From Streptomyces sp. ATexAB-D23 (lineage in GTDB: Bacteria; Actinomycetota; Actinomycetes; Streptomycetales; Streptomycetaceae), in contig NZ_KB892001.1 in NCBI RefSeq assembly GCF_000373645.1, forward strand, positions 314,441 through 378,440: a stretch of DNA of 64,000 nucleotides, read 5' to 3'. Shown piece after piece: positions 1-7,887 of the stretch. Within the stretch, counting starts at the first letter, position 1; every line of letters starts with the position of its first letter. The position numbers and the translations under genes are program-made. The notes under the pieces were generated by a model, which saw nothing but the letters and a program-made list of their open reading frames with translations, was not told where the DNA came from and made no database searches.

Positions 1-2
1 CC

Positions 3-230
3 GACCGTGAACCCGTGGCGGGGCAGGTCCACTTCATCGGCTCGGTGAAGTGGCTGGAGTCGCAGCCGTTCGGCCGTCGTGAGTACGACGCCCTGGTACG
101 GGACATGCTCGCCGTGCCCGGTGCCGGGCCGGACACGGCGCTGGTCGCGGTGTCCCGTTGCGGTGTCGAGGGTGATCTGCCTCTGGCGGCGCACTGGGGC
201 CCGGAGGACCTTGTCCGTGCCTGGCGGTAG
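3..230 (+). CDS. C-terminal end of a DUF234-type AAA ATPase (partial)
   Basis: The reading frame is open from the left edge and ends at TAG 228-230, so only about the last 75 residues are present. The GTG at 15 is internal, because the frame continues upstream of it to the window edge. The tail (GSVKWLESQPF, then a charged helix, a conserved VAVSRCGVE strand and a final W) resembles the C-terminal DUF234 region of archaeal-type AAA ATPases, which is restriction-endonuclease-like. The nucleotide-binding part lies outside the window, so the family call rests on this short region and is tentative. Confidence 0.6.
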   Translation, partial: DREPVAGQVHFIGSVKWLESQPFGRREYDALVRDMLAVPGAGPDTALVAVSRCGVEGDLPLAAHWGPEDLVRAWR

Positions 231-272
231 CCGGGGAAAAGGCCGGGGACCACGGATTCTCCGGCATGGAAC

Positions 273-316
273 AAGAAAGCCTCTGACTTGCATTTCTGCA
301 GGTCAGAGGCTTCTTT
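273..316. terminator. Bidirectional terminator between the DUF234 gene and tRNA-Arg
   Basis: A perfect 11-bp inverted repeat (AAGCCTCTGAC at 277-287, GTCAGAGGCTT at 302-312) with a 14-nt loop. TTCTTT follows on the plus strand and a T-rich run on the minus strand. It sits between two convergent units, the CDS ending at 230 and the tRNA ending at 332. Confidence 0.75.
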
Positions 317-331
317 AGCACTTCTCGCGAA

Positions 332-404
332 GTGCCCCCGGCAGGATTCGAACCTGCGCACCCGGCTCCGGAGGCCGATGCTCTATCCCCTGAGCTACGG
401 GGGC
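332..404 (-). tRNA. tRNA-Arg (anticodon CCG)
   Basis: On the minus strand a full cloverleaf can be drawn. The acceptor stem is GCCCCCG paired with CGGGGGC. The D-arm is GCTC...GAGC. The anticodon stem TCGGC/GCCGG encloses the loop CTCCGGA, so the anticodon is CCG, reading CGG arginine codons. The T-arm contains GGTTCGAATCC. No CCA is encoded at the 3' end. Confidence 0.95.
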
Positions 405-599
405 GTATCGCTGTGCTGCTCTGCGACGGGTGAAACACTACCAGCTTCGTCGGGGTGCCCGTGAACAGGTATTCCGCGTCATCGCGCGGGGGTCGACCGC
501 CCGTCGCACACACATCCAGCCAACCTCGCCGCCCCGTGTCCGGGGACGGAAGTGGGCAAAACCCGGACGCAGCCCCTCCGCCACGCCTACTCTCGAAGG

Positions 600-1034
600 G
601 TGTCAGGGGCATGCGGCCGCGTGCTTGTTGTCGACGACAACAAGGTCATCCGGCAGTTGATCAGGGTCAACCTTGAGCTTGAGGGCTTCGAGGTCGTGAC
701 CGCGGGCGATGGTGTCGAGTGTCTGGATCTGGTGCACCGGGTGCATCCCGATGTGATCACGCTCGATGTCGTCATGCCGCGGCTGGACGGTCTCCAGACG
801 GCCACCAGACTCCGGTCCGATCCGCGCACGGGCCATCTGCCCCTCGCGATCATCAGCGCCTGCACGCCGTACGAGGTGGACAACGGGGTCGCGGCCGGTG
901 TCGACGCGTTCCTGGCGAAGCCGTTCGAACCGAGCGAGCTGGTGCGGCTCGTGCGGCGGCTGATGGAGCGCGGGCGGCCGCCCGTCCTGGACGGTGGGCC
1001 GGGTGCCGGGCGGGCGGAGAGCGCCGCGGGCTGA
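600..1034 (+). CDS. Single-domain response regulator (CheY-like receiver)
   Basis: About 144 residues comprising one receiver domain and no output domain. The acidic pair is in VLVVDDNK near residues 11-13. The phospho-acceptor is D56 (ITLDVVMP), a Ser/Ala switch position lies in AIISAC, and the conserved Lys is in FLAKPF. The short tail is Gly/Ala-rich. The start was placed at GTG 600, because the longer frame upstream adds residues with no receiver homology. A TACTCT hexamer at 588-593 lies 6 nt before this GTG, so the mRNA may be leaderless. There is no kinase next to it, so its partner is unknown. It probably acts through protein contacts or as a phosphate sink. Confidence 0.85.
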   Translation: MSGACGRVLVVDDNKVIRQLIRVNLELEGFEVVTAGDGVECLDLVHRVHPDVITLDVVMPRLDGLQTATRLRSDPRTGHLPLAIISACTPYEVDNGVAAGVDAFLAKPFEPSELVRLVRRLMERGRPPVLDGGPGAGRAESAAG

Positions 1035-1132
1035 CCGTGCGGCGGGATCGTGGCCGCCGGACGGGCCCGATGGCTGACCGCATGGCGAAACCGGTTCGCG
1101 AAAGGCCCCCCTTCCTCCCATACGCTGGTCCC

Positions 1133-2329
1133 GTGACCCCCGTCGACCTCTCCACGACCGTGCTGCGCGCCGTGCGCCGCGCGGTCGGCGAGAACGCCTT
1201 GCGCGCGCCCGTGCCCGCGCGCGTACGGGTGGAGAGGACCCGGCCCGGCGGTCGCGGAGACTACGCGAGCGCCGTCGCGCTCCAACTTGCCGGGCCCGCC
1301 GCACTGCCCGCCCGCGAGGTCGCCGAGATCCTCCGCGACCGGCTCACCGGAGTGCCCGGCGTCTCGCGCGTCGAGATCACCGGCCCCGGCTTCCTGAACT
1401 TCACGCTCGACGCCTCGGCCGGCGCCGCCGCCCTCCGGGACATCGTGCGTCGGGTGCGGGAGGAGGGGGAGCGGTACGGGTACGGGGGCGACCTCGCCGG
1501 ACAGCGGCTGGGCGTCGTCCACGCCCGCGAGGTCCGGGCCGCCGTCACCGCCGACGCGGTCCGCCGGCTGCTGACCGCCCAGGGGGCCGTCGTACGCCTC
1601 AGCTGCGAGGGGGAGCCGGACGCGGACTGGGCTCGGCTCGGGGTCGCCACCGACGCGTACGGGAAGCCGCCGGCCGAGCCCGGCGCGGACCGGCCGGCGT
1701 CCGGCGTCGCCGCCGACGGGCCCGCCGCCGACGGGCCCGACGCCCCCGGGACGCCGCTCGTCCCGGTGCGCCCCGTCCCCGCAGGGGACACCGCCGCGAC
1801 CCTGCTCACCCGGCTCGGCCCCGACGCCGCCCGCTGGGGGCTGCTCCGGCCCGCCGGGCACGACCACGCGCCCCTCGGTCCCGAGCTGATCGTGCAGACC
1901 GAGGCCAACGCCCTCTTCCGGGTCCGCTACGCGTACGCCCGCACCCGTGCCGTGGTCCGGGAGGCGGGACGGCTCGGTGTCGTCGTCCCGGGAGACGGCG
2001 AGGACATCGACGCCACCGGGGCCGCCGCGGGGCCCAGCCAGGACATCGACGCCACCGAGGCGTCCGCCGCCCTCCTCGCCCTCCTCGCCGACCACCCCGA
2101 CGTGCTCGCCGCCGCCGCCCGGCACCGCGCGCCCGACCGGCTCGCCCGGCACCTCGAAGCGGTCGCGGGCGCCTTCTTCGACTTCCACGACGCCGCCCCA
2201 CCGCTGCCCGTCGGGGACGAGAAACCCTCGGCCGCCCACCGCTCCCGGCAGGCCATCGCCGAAGCCGCCGGGACGGTGCTGGCCGGCGGCCTGTCCCTGC
2301 TCGGCGTCAGCGCGCCCGAACACCTCTGA
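1133..2329 (+). CDS. ArgS-like protein with DALR anticodon-binding domain, no catalytic core
   Basis: 398 residues. Residues 1-100 resemble the additional N-terminal domain of arginyl-tRNA synthetase (ends near GPGFLNFTLD). The last ~130 residues form a DALR-type helical anticodon-binding domain (ANALFRVRYAYARTRAVVRE; then a FFDFHDAAP segment). The class I synthetase core between them is missing. Only ~170 low-complexity residues remain, with no HIGH or KMSKS motif, so it cannot charge tRNA. Streptomyces commonly keep this gene directly upstream of lysA. Its role is unknown; binding arginine tRNA for regulation is only a guess. GTG 1133 is chosen as the start. TACGCT at 1121-1126 lies 6 nt upstream, so the message may be leaderless. 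lysA follows after 25 nt. Confidence 0.85.
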   Translation: MTPVDLSTTVLRAVRRAVGENALRAPVPARVRVERTRPGGRGDYASAVALQLAGPAALPAREVAEILRDRLTGVPGVSRVEITGPGFLNFTLDASAGAAALRDIVRRVREEGERYGYGGDLAGQRLGVVHAREVRAAVTADAVRRLLTAQGAVVRLSCEGEPDADWARLGVATDAYGKPPAEPGADRPASGVAADGPAADGPDAPGTPLVPVRPVPAGDTAATLLTRLGPDAARWGLLRPAGHDHAPLGPELIVQTEANALFRVRYAYARTRAVVREAGRLGVVVPGDGEDIDATGAAAGPSQDIDATEASAALLALLADHPDVLAAAARHRAPDRLARHLEAVAGAFFDFHDAAPPLPVGDEKPSAAHRSRQAIAEAAGTVLAGGLSLLGVSAPEHL

Positions 2330-2354
2330 AGACCCGAGAGAGCAGAGCCACACG

Positions 2355-3746
2355 ATGAGCCGATCCGCACACCCCGCCGGGCCCCGTCACGCCGACGTCA
2401 TGTCGGAGGGCCACTACACCGCCCCCGCCGACGACCTCAACGCCCTGGACGAGAAGGTGTGGTCCAGCACCGTCACCCGGGACGAGCACGGCGCCCTGAC
2501 CGTCGGCGGGATCGAAGTCTCCCGTCTCGCCGAGGAGTTCGGCACCCCGGCCTACTTCCTGGACGAGGCCGACTTCCGGGCCCGCTGCCGCGCCTGGTCC
2601 GATGCCTTCGGGCCCGGCGCCGACGTCTTCTACGCCGGCAAGGCGTTCCTGTCCCGGGCCGTCGTGCGCTGGCTCCAGGAGGAGGGGCTCAACCTCGACG
2701 TCTGCTCGGGCGGCGAGCTGACCACCGCGCTGGACGCCGGGATGCCGGCCGAGCGCATCGCCTTCCACGGCAACAACAAGACGGTCGAGGAGATCGAGCG
2801 GGCCGTCGGGGCGGGCGTCGGGCGCATCGTCCTCGACTCCTTCCAGGAGATCGTCCGCGTCGCGCACATCGCGCGGCGGCTCGGCAGGCGCCAGCCCGTA
2901 CAGATCCGGGTCACCGTCGGCGTCGAGGCGCACACCCACGAGTTCATCGCCACCGCCCACGAGGACCAGAAGTTCGGCATCGCGCTGGCCGGGGGACAGG
3001 CCGCCGAAGCGGTGCGCCGCGCCCTCACCCTGGACGGGCTCGAACTCATCGGCATCCACTCCCACATCGGCTCGCAGATCTTCGACATGGCCGGCTTCGA
3101 GGTCTCCGCCCGCCGCGTCGTGCAGCTGCTCGCCGAGGTGCGCGACGAGCACGGCGTCGAACTGCCCGAGATCGACCTCGGCGGCGGCCTCGGCATCGCG
3201 TACACCTCCGAGGACGACCCGCGCGAGCCGCACGAGATCGCCAAGTCGCTCGGCGACATCGTCACCCGCGAGTGCGAGGCCGCCGGGCTCGCCACCCCCC
3301 GCATCTCCGTGGAGCCGGGCCGCGCCATCGTCGGCCCGACCGCCTTCACGCTCTACGAGGTCGGCACGATCAAGCCGCTGGAGGGGCTGCGGACGTACGT
3401 CAGCGTGGACGGCGGGATGTCGGACAACATCCGCACCGCGCTGTACGACGCCGAGTACAGCGTCACGCTCGCCTCGCGCACCTCGGACGCCGAGCCGATG
3501 CTCGTCCGGGTCGTCGGCAAGCACTGCGAGAGCGGCGACATCGTGGTCAAGGACGCCTTCCTGCCGTCCGACCTGGCCCCCGGCGACCTGATCGCCGTGC
3601 CCGCCACCGGCGCGTACTGCCGTTCCATGGCGAGCAACTACAACCACGCCCTGCGCCCGCCGGTCGTCGCCGTGCGGGACGGCGCGGCACGGGTGATCGT
3701 CCGGCGCGAGACGGAGGAAGATCTCCTGCGTCTCGATGTCGGCTGA
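2355..3746 (+). CDS. lysA: Diaminopimelate decarboxylase
   Basis: 463 residues. It is the PLP-dependent decarboxylase that converts meso-diaminopimelate to L-lysine, the last step of lysine synthesis, in the cytosol. It is a fold-III alanine-racemase-type barrel. K96 in the YAGKAF motif forms the Schiff base. HSHIGSQ, the glycine-rich EIDLGGGLG loop and EPGR bind PLP phosphate. CESGD near residue 390 supplies the catalytic Cys in trans across the dimer. The ATG at 2355 follows a purine-rich AGAGCAGAG. It lies 25 nt after the ArgS-like gene and is probably co-transcribed with it. A hairpin separates it from hom. Confidence 0.97.
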   Translation: MSRSAHPAGPRHADVMSEGHYTAPADDLNALDEKVWSSTVTRDEHGALTVGGIEVSRLAEEFGTPAYFLDEADFRARCRAWSDAFGPGADVFYAGKAFLSRAVVRWLQEEGLNLDVCSGGELTTALDAGMPAERIAFHGNNKTVEEIERAVGAGVGRIVLDSFQEIVRVAHIARRLGRRQPVQIRVTVGVEAHTHEFIATAHEDQKFGIALAGGQAAEAVRRALTLDGLELIGIHSHIGSQIFDMAGFEVSARRVVQLLAEVRDEHGVELPEIDLGGGLGIAYTSEDDPREPHEIAKSLGDIVTRECEAAGLATPRISVEPGRAIVGPTAFTLYEVGTIKPLEGLRTYVSVDGGMSDNIRTALYDAEYSVTLASRTSDAEPMLVRVVGKHCESGDIVVKDAFLPSDLAPGDLIAVPATGAYCRSMASNYNHALRPPVVAVRDGAARVIVRRETEEDLLRLDVG

Positions 3747-3796
3747 TGCCGTATTTCCCGGCCCGTACCACCGGGGCCACGTAAACATCTCAGGAT

Positions 3797-3825
3797 CCGG
3801 ACGGGTGGCGGGAACGCCCGTCCGG
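3797..3825 (+). terminator. Hairpin between lysA and hom
   Basis: Perfect 9-bp inverted repeat CCGGACGGG / CCCGTCCGG with an 11-nt loop, in the 125-nt gap between lysA and hom. There is no T-run. It could partly terminate the lysA message or attenuate transcription into hom-thrC. Confidence 0.5.
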
Positions 3826-3871
3826 TGAGTGAGACTGGTCCGTACAACAGATGTAAAGGAAACGAGGTCGG

Positions 3872-5182
3872 ATGATGCGTACGCGTCCGCTGAAGGTGGC
3901 GCTGCTGGGCTGTGGAGTGGTCGGCTCAGAGGTGGCGCGCATCATGACGACGCACGCCGCCGACCTCGCCGCACGCATCGGCGCGCCGGTGGAGCTCGCG
4001 GGTGTCGCCGTGCGCCGCCCGTCCAAGGTGCGCGAGGGCATCGACCCCGCACTGATCACCACGGACGCGACCGCCCTGGTCAAACGGGGCGACATCGACG
4101 TGGTCATCGAGGTCATCGGGGGCATCGAGCCCGCCCGTACGCTCATCACCACCGCCTTCGAGCACGGCGCGAGCGTCGTCTCCGCCAACAAGGCGCTGCT
4201 CGCCGAGGACGGCGCCGCGCTGCACGCCGCCGCCGAGCGCGACGGCCGGGACCTCTACTACGAGGCCGCCGTCGCCGGAGCCATCCCGCTGGTGCGCCCG
4301 CTGCGCGAGTCCCTGGCCGGCGACAAGGTCAACAGGGTGCTCGGCATCGTCAACGGCACCACCAACTTCATCCTCGACAAGATGGACACCAGCGGCGCCG
4401 GCTACTCCGAGGCGCTGGACGAGGCCACCGCCCTCGGCTACGCGGAGGCCGACCCCACCGCCGACGTGGAGGGCTTCGACGCTGCCGCCAAGGCCGCGAT
4501 CCTGGCCGGCATCGCCTTCCACACCCGGGTGCGGATCGGCGACGTGCACCGCGAGGGCATCACCGAGGTCACCGCCGCCGACATCGCCTCCGCCCGCCGC
4601 ATGGGCTGCACGGTCAAGCTCCTCGCCATCTGCGAGCGCGCCGCCGACGGCGCGTCCGTGACGGCCCGCGTGCACCCCGCGATGATCCCGCTCAGCCACC
4701 CGCTGGCCTCGGTCCGCGAGGCGTACAACGCGGTGTTCGTGGAGGCCGAGGCGGCCGGGCAGCTGATGTTCTACGGTCCCGGCGCGGGCGGGGCGCCCAC
4801 CGCGTCCGCGGTCCTCGGCGACCTCGTCGCCGTCTGCCGCAACAAGCTCAACGAGGCCCCCGGGCCCGGTGAGTCCGCGTACACGCGTCTGCCGGTGAGC
4901 CCCATGGGCGACGTCGTCACGCGGTACCACATCAGCCTCGACGTGGCCGACAAGCCGGGCGTGCTCGCCCAGGTCGCCACGGTCTTCGCCGAGCAGGGCG
5001 TATCCATCGACACGGTCCGTCAGAAGGGCCGTCCGGACAGTCAGGAATCCGGCGGCGAGGCCTCCCTCGTCGTCGTCACCCACCGCGCGCCCGACGCCGC
5101 CCTCTCCGGGACCGTCGAGGCGCTGCGCAAGCTCGACACCGTGCGCGGTGTCGCCAGCATCATGCGTGTTGAAGGGGAGTAA
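3872..5182 (+). CDS. hom: Homoserine dehydrogenase
   Basis: 436 residues, the usual length for an actinobacterial monofunctional enzyme. It reduces L-aspartate semialdehyde to L-homoserine, the branch point to threonine and methionine. The Rossmann start ALLGCGVVGSEVA binds NAD(P)H. SANKALLAEDG, YEAAVAGAIPL and NGTTNFILDKM are family signatures, with the catalytic Lys/Asp region in the middle. Residues ~355-436 are an ACT domain (YHISLDVADKPGVLAQVA), the usual site of threonine feedback inhibition. ATG 3872 is preceded by AAAGGAAACGAGG; ATG 3875 is an equally possible start. thrC follows after 6 nt, so the two are translationally linked. Confidence 0.97.
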   Translation: MMRTRPLKVALLGCGVVGSEVARIMTTHAADLAARIGAPVELAGVAVRRPSKVREGIDPALITTDATALVKRGDIDVVIEVIGGIEPARTLITTAFEHGASVVSANKALLAEDGAALHAAAERDGRDLYYEAAVAGAIPLVRPLRESLAGDKVNRVLGIVNGTTNFILDKMDTSGAGYSEALDEATALGYAEADPTADVEGFDAAAKAAILAGIAFHTRVRIGDVHREGITEVTAADIASARRMGCTVKLLAICERAADGASVTARVHPAMIPLSHPLASVREAYNAVFVEAEAAGQLMFYGPGAGGAPTASAVLGDLVAVCRNKLNEAPGPGESAYTRLPVSPMGDVVTRYHISLDVADKPGVLAQVATVFAEQGVSIDTVRQKGRPDSQESGGEASLVVVTHRAPDAALSGTVEALRKLDTVRGVASIMRVEGE

Positions 5183-5188
5183 GGACCC

Positions 5189-6259
5189 ATGACCACCAAG
5201 GGCACCCACCAGTGGCGCGGCATCATCGAGGAGTACCGGGACCGTCTCCCGGTCACGAGCACGACGCCGGTCGTCACGCTCCGTGAGGGTGGTACGCCGC
5301 TCGTCCCCGCTCAGGTCCTCTCCGAGCGCACGGGCTGCGAGGTGCACCTCAAGGTCGAGGGCGCCAACCCCACCGGGTCCTTCAAGGACCGCGGCATGAC
5401 CATGGCCATCACCCGGGCCAAGGAGGAGGGCGCGCAGGCCGTCATCTGCGCCTCCACCGGCAACACCTCCGCCTCCGCCGCCGCGTACGCGGTCCGGGCC
5501 GGGATGGTCTGCGCCGTCCTCGTGCCGCAGGGCAAGATCGCGCTCGGCAAGATGGGCCAGGCGCTCGTCCACGGCGCCAAGATCCTCCAGGTCGACGGCA
5601 ACTTCGACGACTGCCTGACGCTGGCCCGCTCGCTCTCGGACAACTACCCGGTGGCGCTGGTCAATTCGGTCAACCCGGTCCGTATCGAGGGCCAGAAGAC
5701 CGCCGCGTTCGAGATCGTGGACGCGCTCGGCGACGCCCCCGACATCCACGTCCTCCCGGTCGGCAACGCCGGCAACATCACCGCGTACTGGAAGGGCTAC
5801 ACCGAATACGCGGGCGACGGCGTCTCCACGCACAAGCCGCGGATGTGGGGCTTCCAGGCCTCCGGCTCCGCGCCCATCGTGCGCGGCGAGGTCGTCAAGG
5901 ACCCGTCGACCATCGCCACCGCGATCCGGATCGGCAACCCGGCCTCCTGGAACTACGCGCTCGCCGCGCGGGACGAGTCGGGCGGCTTCATCGACGAGGT
6001 CACGGACCGTCAGATCCTCTCCGCGTACCGGCTGTTGGCCTCCCAGGAGGGCGTCTTCGTGGAGCCCGCCTCGGCCGCGTCCGTCGCCGGGCTGCTCAAG
6101 GCCGCCGAGGAGGGCAAGGTCGACCCCGGACAGCGCATCGTCTGCACGGTGACCGGGAACGGCCTCAAGGACCCGGACTGGGCCGTCGCGGGCGCACCGC
6201 AGCCGGTCACCGTCCCGGTCGACGCGGCCACCGCGGCCGAGAAGCTGGGCCTGGCGTAA
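5189..6259 (+). CDS. thrC: Threonine synthase
   Basis: 356 residues, the short bacterial fold-type II form. It converts O-phospho-L-homoserine to L-threonine with PLP. K66 in [10 protein letters not shown] is the Schiff-base lysine. [13 protein letters not shown] and [16 protein letters not shown] form the phosphate-binding loops. The ribosome-binding sequence GGGGAGTAAGG overlaps the hom stop codon, which couples hom and thrC. thrB lies 306 bases further on behind a terminator, so thrB probably has its own promoter. Confidence 0.97.
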   Translation: MTTKGTHQWRGIIEEYRDRLPVTSTTPVVTLREGGTPLVPAQVLSERTGCEVHLKVEGANPTGSFKDRGMTMAITRAKEEGAQAVICASTGNTSASAAAYAVRAGMVCAVLVPQGKIALGKMGQALVHGAKILQVDGNFDDCLTLARSLSDNYPVALVNSVNPVRIEGQKTAAFEIVDALGDAPDIHVLPVGNAGNITAYWKGYTEYAGDGVSTHKPRMWGFQASGSAPIVRGEVVKDPSTIATAIRIGNPASWNYALAARDESGGFIDEVTDRQILSAYRLLASQEGVFVEPASAASVAGLLKAAEEGKVDPGQRIVCTVTGNGLKDPDWAVAGAPQPVTVPVDAATAAEKLGLA

Positions 6260-6271
6260 CAGCGCGGCGCA

Positions 6272-6303
6272 CCCGGGGCCCGGTCCGCACGACGGGCCCC
6301 GGG
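6272..6303 (+). terminator. Terminator of the hom-thrC unit
   Basis: Perfect 11-bp inverted repeat CCCGGGGCCCG (6272-6282) and CGGGCCCCGGG (6293-6303) with a 10-nt loop, just after thrC. There is no U-tract, as is common for GC-rich actinobacterial terminators. Confidence 0.7.
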
Positions 6304-6565
6304 GCGCGACGGTGGCAACGCATCGTCAGAATTAGCGCCCTACCGGCCCATTCCCGGCCGGAGAGCGCATCGCGGGCGTGCGACACGCATCGTGCGCCTC
6401 CTGTGCGCCCTATGTCGCCACAGAACCTTCCTTCGATAAGCTGTACCCAACCCGCCCCGTCGCATCTGCCGGGGTTCCCCGGGCCGTTGCGGCTCCCCAC
6501 GAACCATTTCCCGTAGTCGCAGCGCCCCGAATCCCCGCCGCCTCACAAGGAGAGTCGTCACAGCG
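6304..6565 (+). promoter_or_regulatory. Upstream region of thrB with a candidate promoter
   Basis: This region lies between the thrC terminator and thrB. The best promoter candidate is TAAGCT at 6437-6442 (fits TAnnnT), with a weak TGTCGC at 6413-6418 as the -35 (18-bp spacing). That would leave a leader of roughly 115 nt. AAGGAGAG near 6549 is the ribosome-binding site. The remainder is GC-rich with no clear structure. Confidence 0.4.
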
Positions 6566-7483
6566 ATGGCCGGTCCCGCCTTCCGAGCCGCCGCCGTCCG
6601 GGTGCGCGTCCCCGCGACCAGCGCCAACCTGGGCCCCGGTTTCGACGCCCTCGGCCTGTCGCTCGGCCTGTACGACGACGTCGTCGTCCGCGTCGCCGAC
6701 TCCGGACTGCACATCGACATCGCCGGTGAGGGCGCGGACACCCTGCCCCGCGACGAGAAGCACCTGCTCGTACGGTCCCTGCGCACCGCCTTCGACCTGC
6801 TCGGCGGACAGCCGCGCGGCCTGGAGATCGTCTGCGCCAACCGCATCCCGCACGGCCGCGGCCTCGGCTCCTCCTCCGCCGCCATCTGCGCCGGCATCGT
6901 CGCCGCCCGCGCCGTGACGACCGGCGGCGACACCCGCCTGGACGACGCGGCCCTGCTGGAGCTCGCGACCGAGATCGAGGGTCACCCCGACAACGTCGCG
7001 GCCTGCCTCCTCGGCGGATTCACGCTCGCCTGGATGGACGGGTCATCGGCCCGCGCCATCAGGATGGATCCCTCGGATTCCATCGTTCCGGTGGTTTTCG
7101 TACCCGGCAAGCCGGTGCTCACCGAAACCGCCCGCGGACTGCTTCCGCGCACCGTCCCGCACGTCGACGCCGCCTTCAACGCGGGCCGTGCCGCCCTCCT
7201 CGTGGAGGCCCTGACCAGGCGCCCCGAGCTGCTGCTCACGGCCACCGAGGACCGGCTGCACCAGGACTACCGCGCACCGGCCATGCCCGAGAGCGTGGAA
7301 CTCGTGGGCCGGCTGCGCGCCGAGGGCGTCCCCGCGGTCATCTCCGGTGCCGGACCGACGGTGCTGGCCCTGGCCGGGGACGGCGCGGCGGACAAGGTCG
7401 CCCGACTGGCGGGCGAGGGGTGGGCGGCCAACCGGCTGACTCTCGACGCCCGGGGTGCGAGCGTCCTGCCGCTCGCGGCCTAG
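6566..7483 (+). CDS. thrB: Homoserine kinase
   Basis: 305 residues, GHMP kinase family. It phosphorylates L-homoserine with ATP, giving the substrate of threonine synthase. The N-terminal VPATSANLGPGFDALGL is a GHMP start. The glycine/serine-rich phosphate loop PHGRGLGSSSAAI lies near residues 94-106, and the C-terminal VISGAGPTVLAL is the third GHMP motif. It is transcribed in the same direction as hom and thrC but separated by a terminator. No other gene follows before the rho leader. Confidence 0.97.
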   Translation: MAGPAFRAAAVRVRVPATSANLGPGFDALGLSLGLYDDVVVRVADSGLHIDIAGEGADTLPRDEKHLLVRSLRTAFDLLGGQPRGLEIVCANRIPHGRGLGSSSAAICAGIVAARAVTTGGDTRLDDAALLELATEIEGHPDNVAACLLGGFTLAWMDGSSARAIRMDPSDSIVPVVFVPGKPVLTETARGLLPRTVPHVDAAFNAGRAALLVEALTRRPELLLTATEDRLHQDYRAPAMPESVELVGRLRAEGVPAVISGAGPTVLALAGDGAADKVARLAGEGWAANRLTLDARGASVLPLAA

Positions 7484-7887
7484 AGCGGGAGACCGCTGCC
7501 CCAGAAGTGATTGCCGGTGAGTGAGAGGGGGAATGTTTGTTGGAGCCGGTAGTGTTAACCTCAAGTCTGCAATCGACGTCCATGAGGCGCGTTGCTTCGT
7601 GTCCCCTTCGGGACCACCAATTCTTCCGGGAGCCTCCCCAACTGCCTGAGCAGCCTGCCTGAGCAGTTGCGAGCACGCTCCGGAACCGGCACGACACCCC
7701 TCGCTCGTCCAGGAGTGGGCCGAGCAGGGGGATGCTCGCGCCGGGCCCATGCACACGTTCATCTCTCCGCCGTTCTACCCGGCGGACCACCGCCCCGGCA
7801 CGGGCCGCACCACCGAGGACCGAAGCCGGACAGCACAACCGGTCGCCGAGCCAGAAGGCCGACGTCCGCTCCAGGGAAGGACCCTTC
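7484..7887 (+). promoter_or_regulatory. Long upstream region and probable leader of rho
   Basis: 404 bases with no credible gene. An AT-richer patch near 7530-7560 (GTTTGTTGG... TAGTGTTAACC) is the most promoter-like stretch, which would leave a leader of about 320 nt. The leader contains an inverted repeat CAACTGC / GCAGTTG around 7637-7670 that encloses two copies of GCCTGAGCAG, and a short hairpin TCCCCTTCGGGA near 7602. Rho is autoregulated through its leader in other bacteria. A similar role here is inference. Confidence 0.4.

Noticed and set aside
587..2353. 588-codon minus-strand frame opposite the response regulator and ArgS-like genes
   Set aside because: Gly/Arg/Val-rich shadow translation with no domain; both plus-strand genes are well supported.
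5845..6516. Plus-strand frame overlapping the end of thrC
   Set aside because: Arg/Gly/Pro-rich out-of-frame translation of thrC running through its terminator; no independent start signal.
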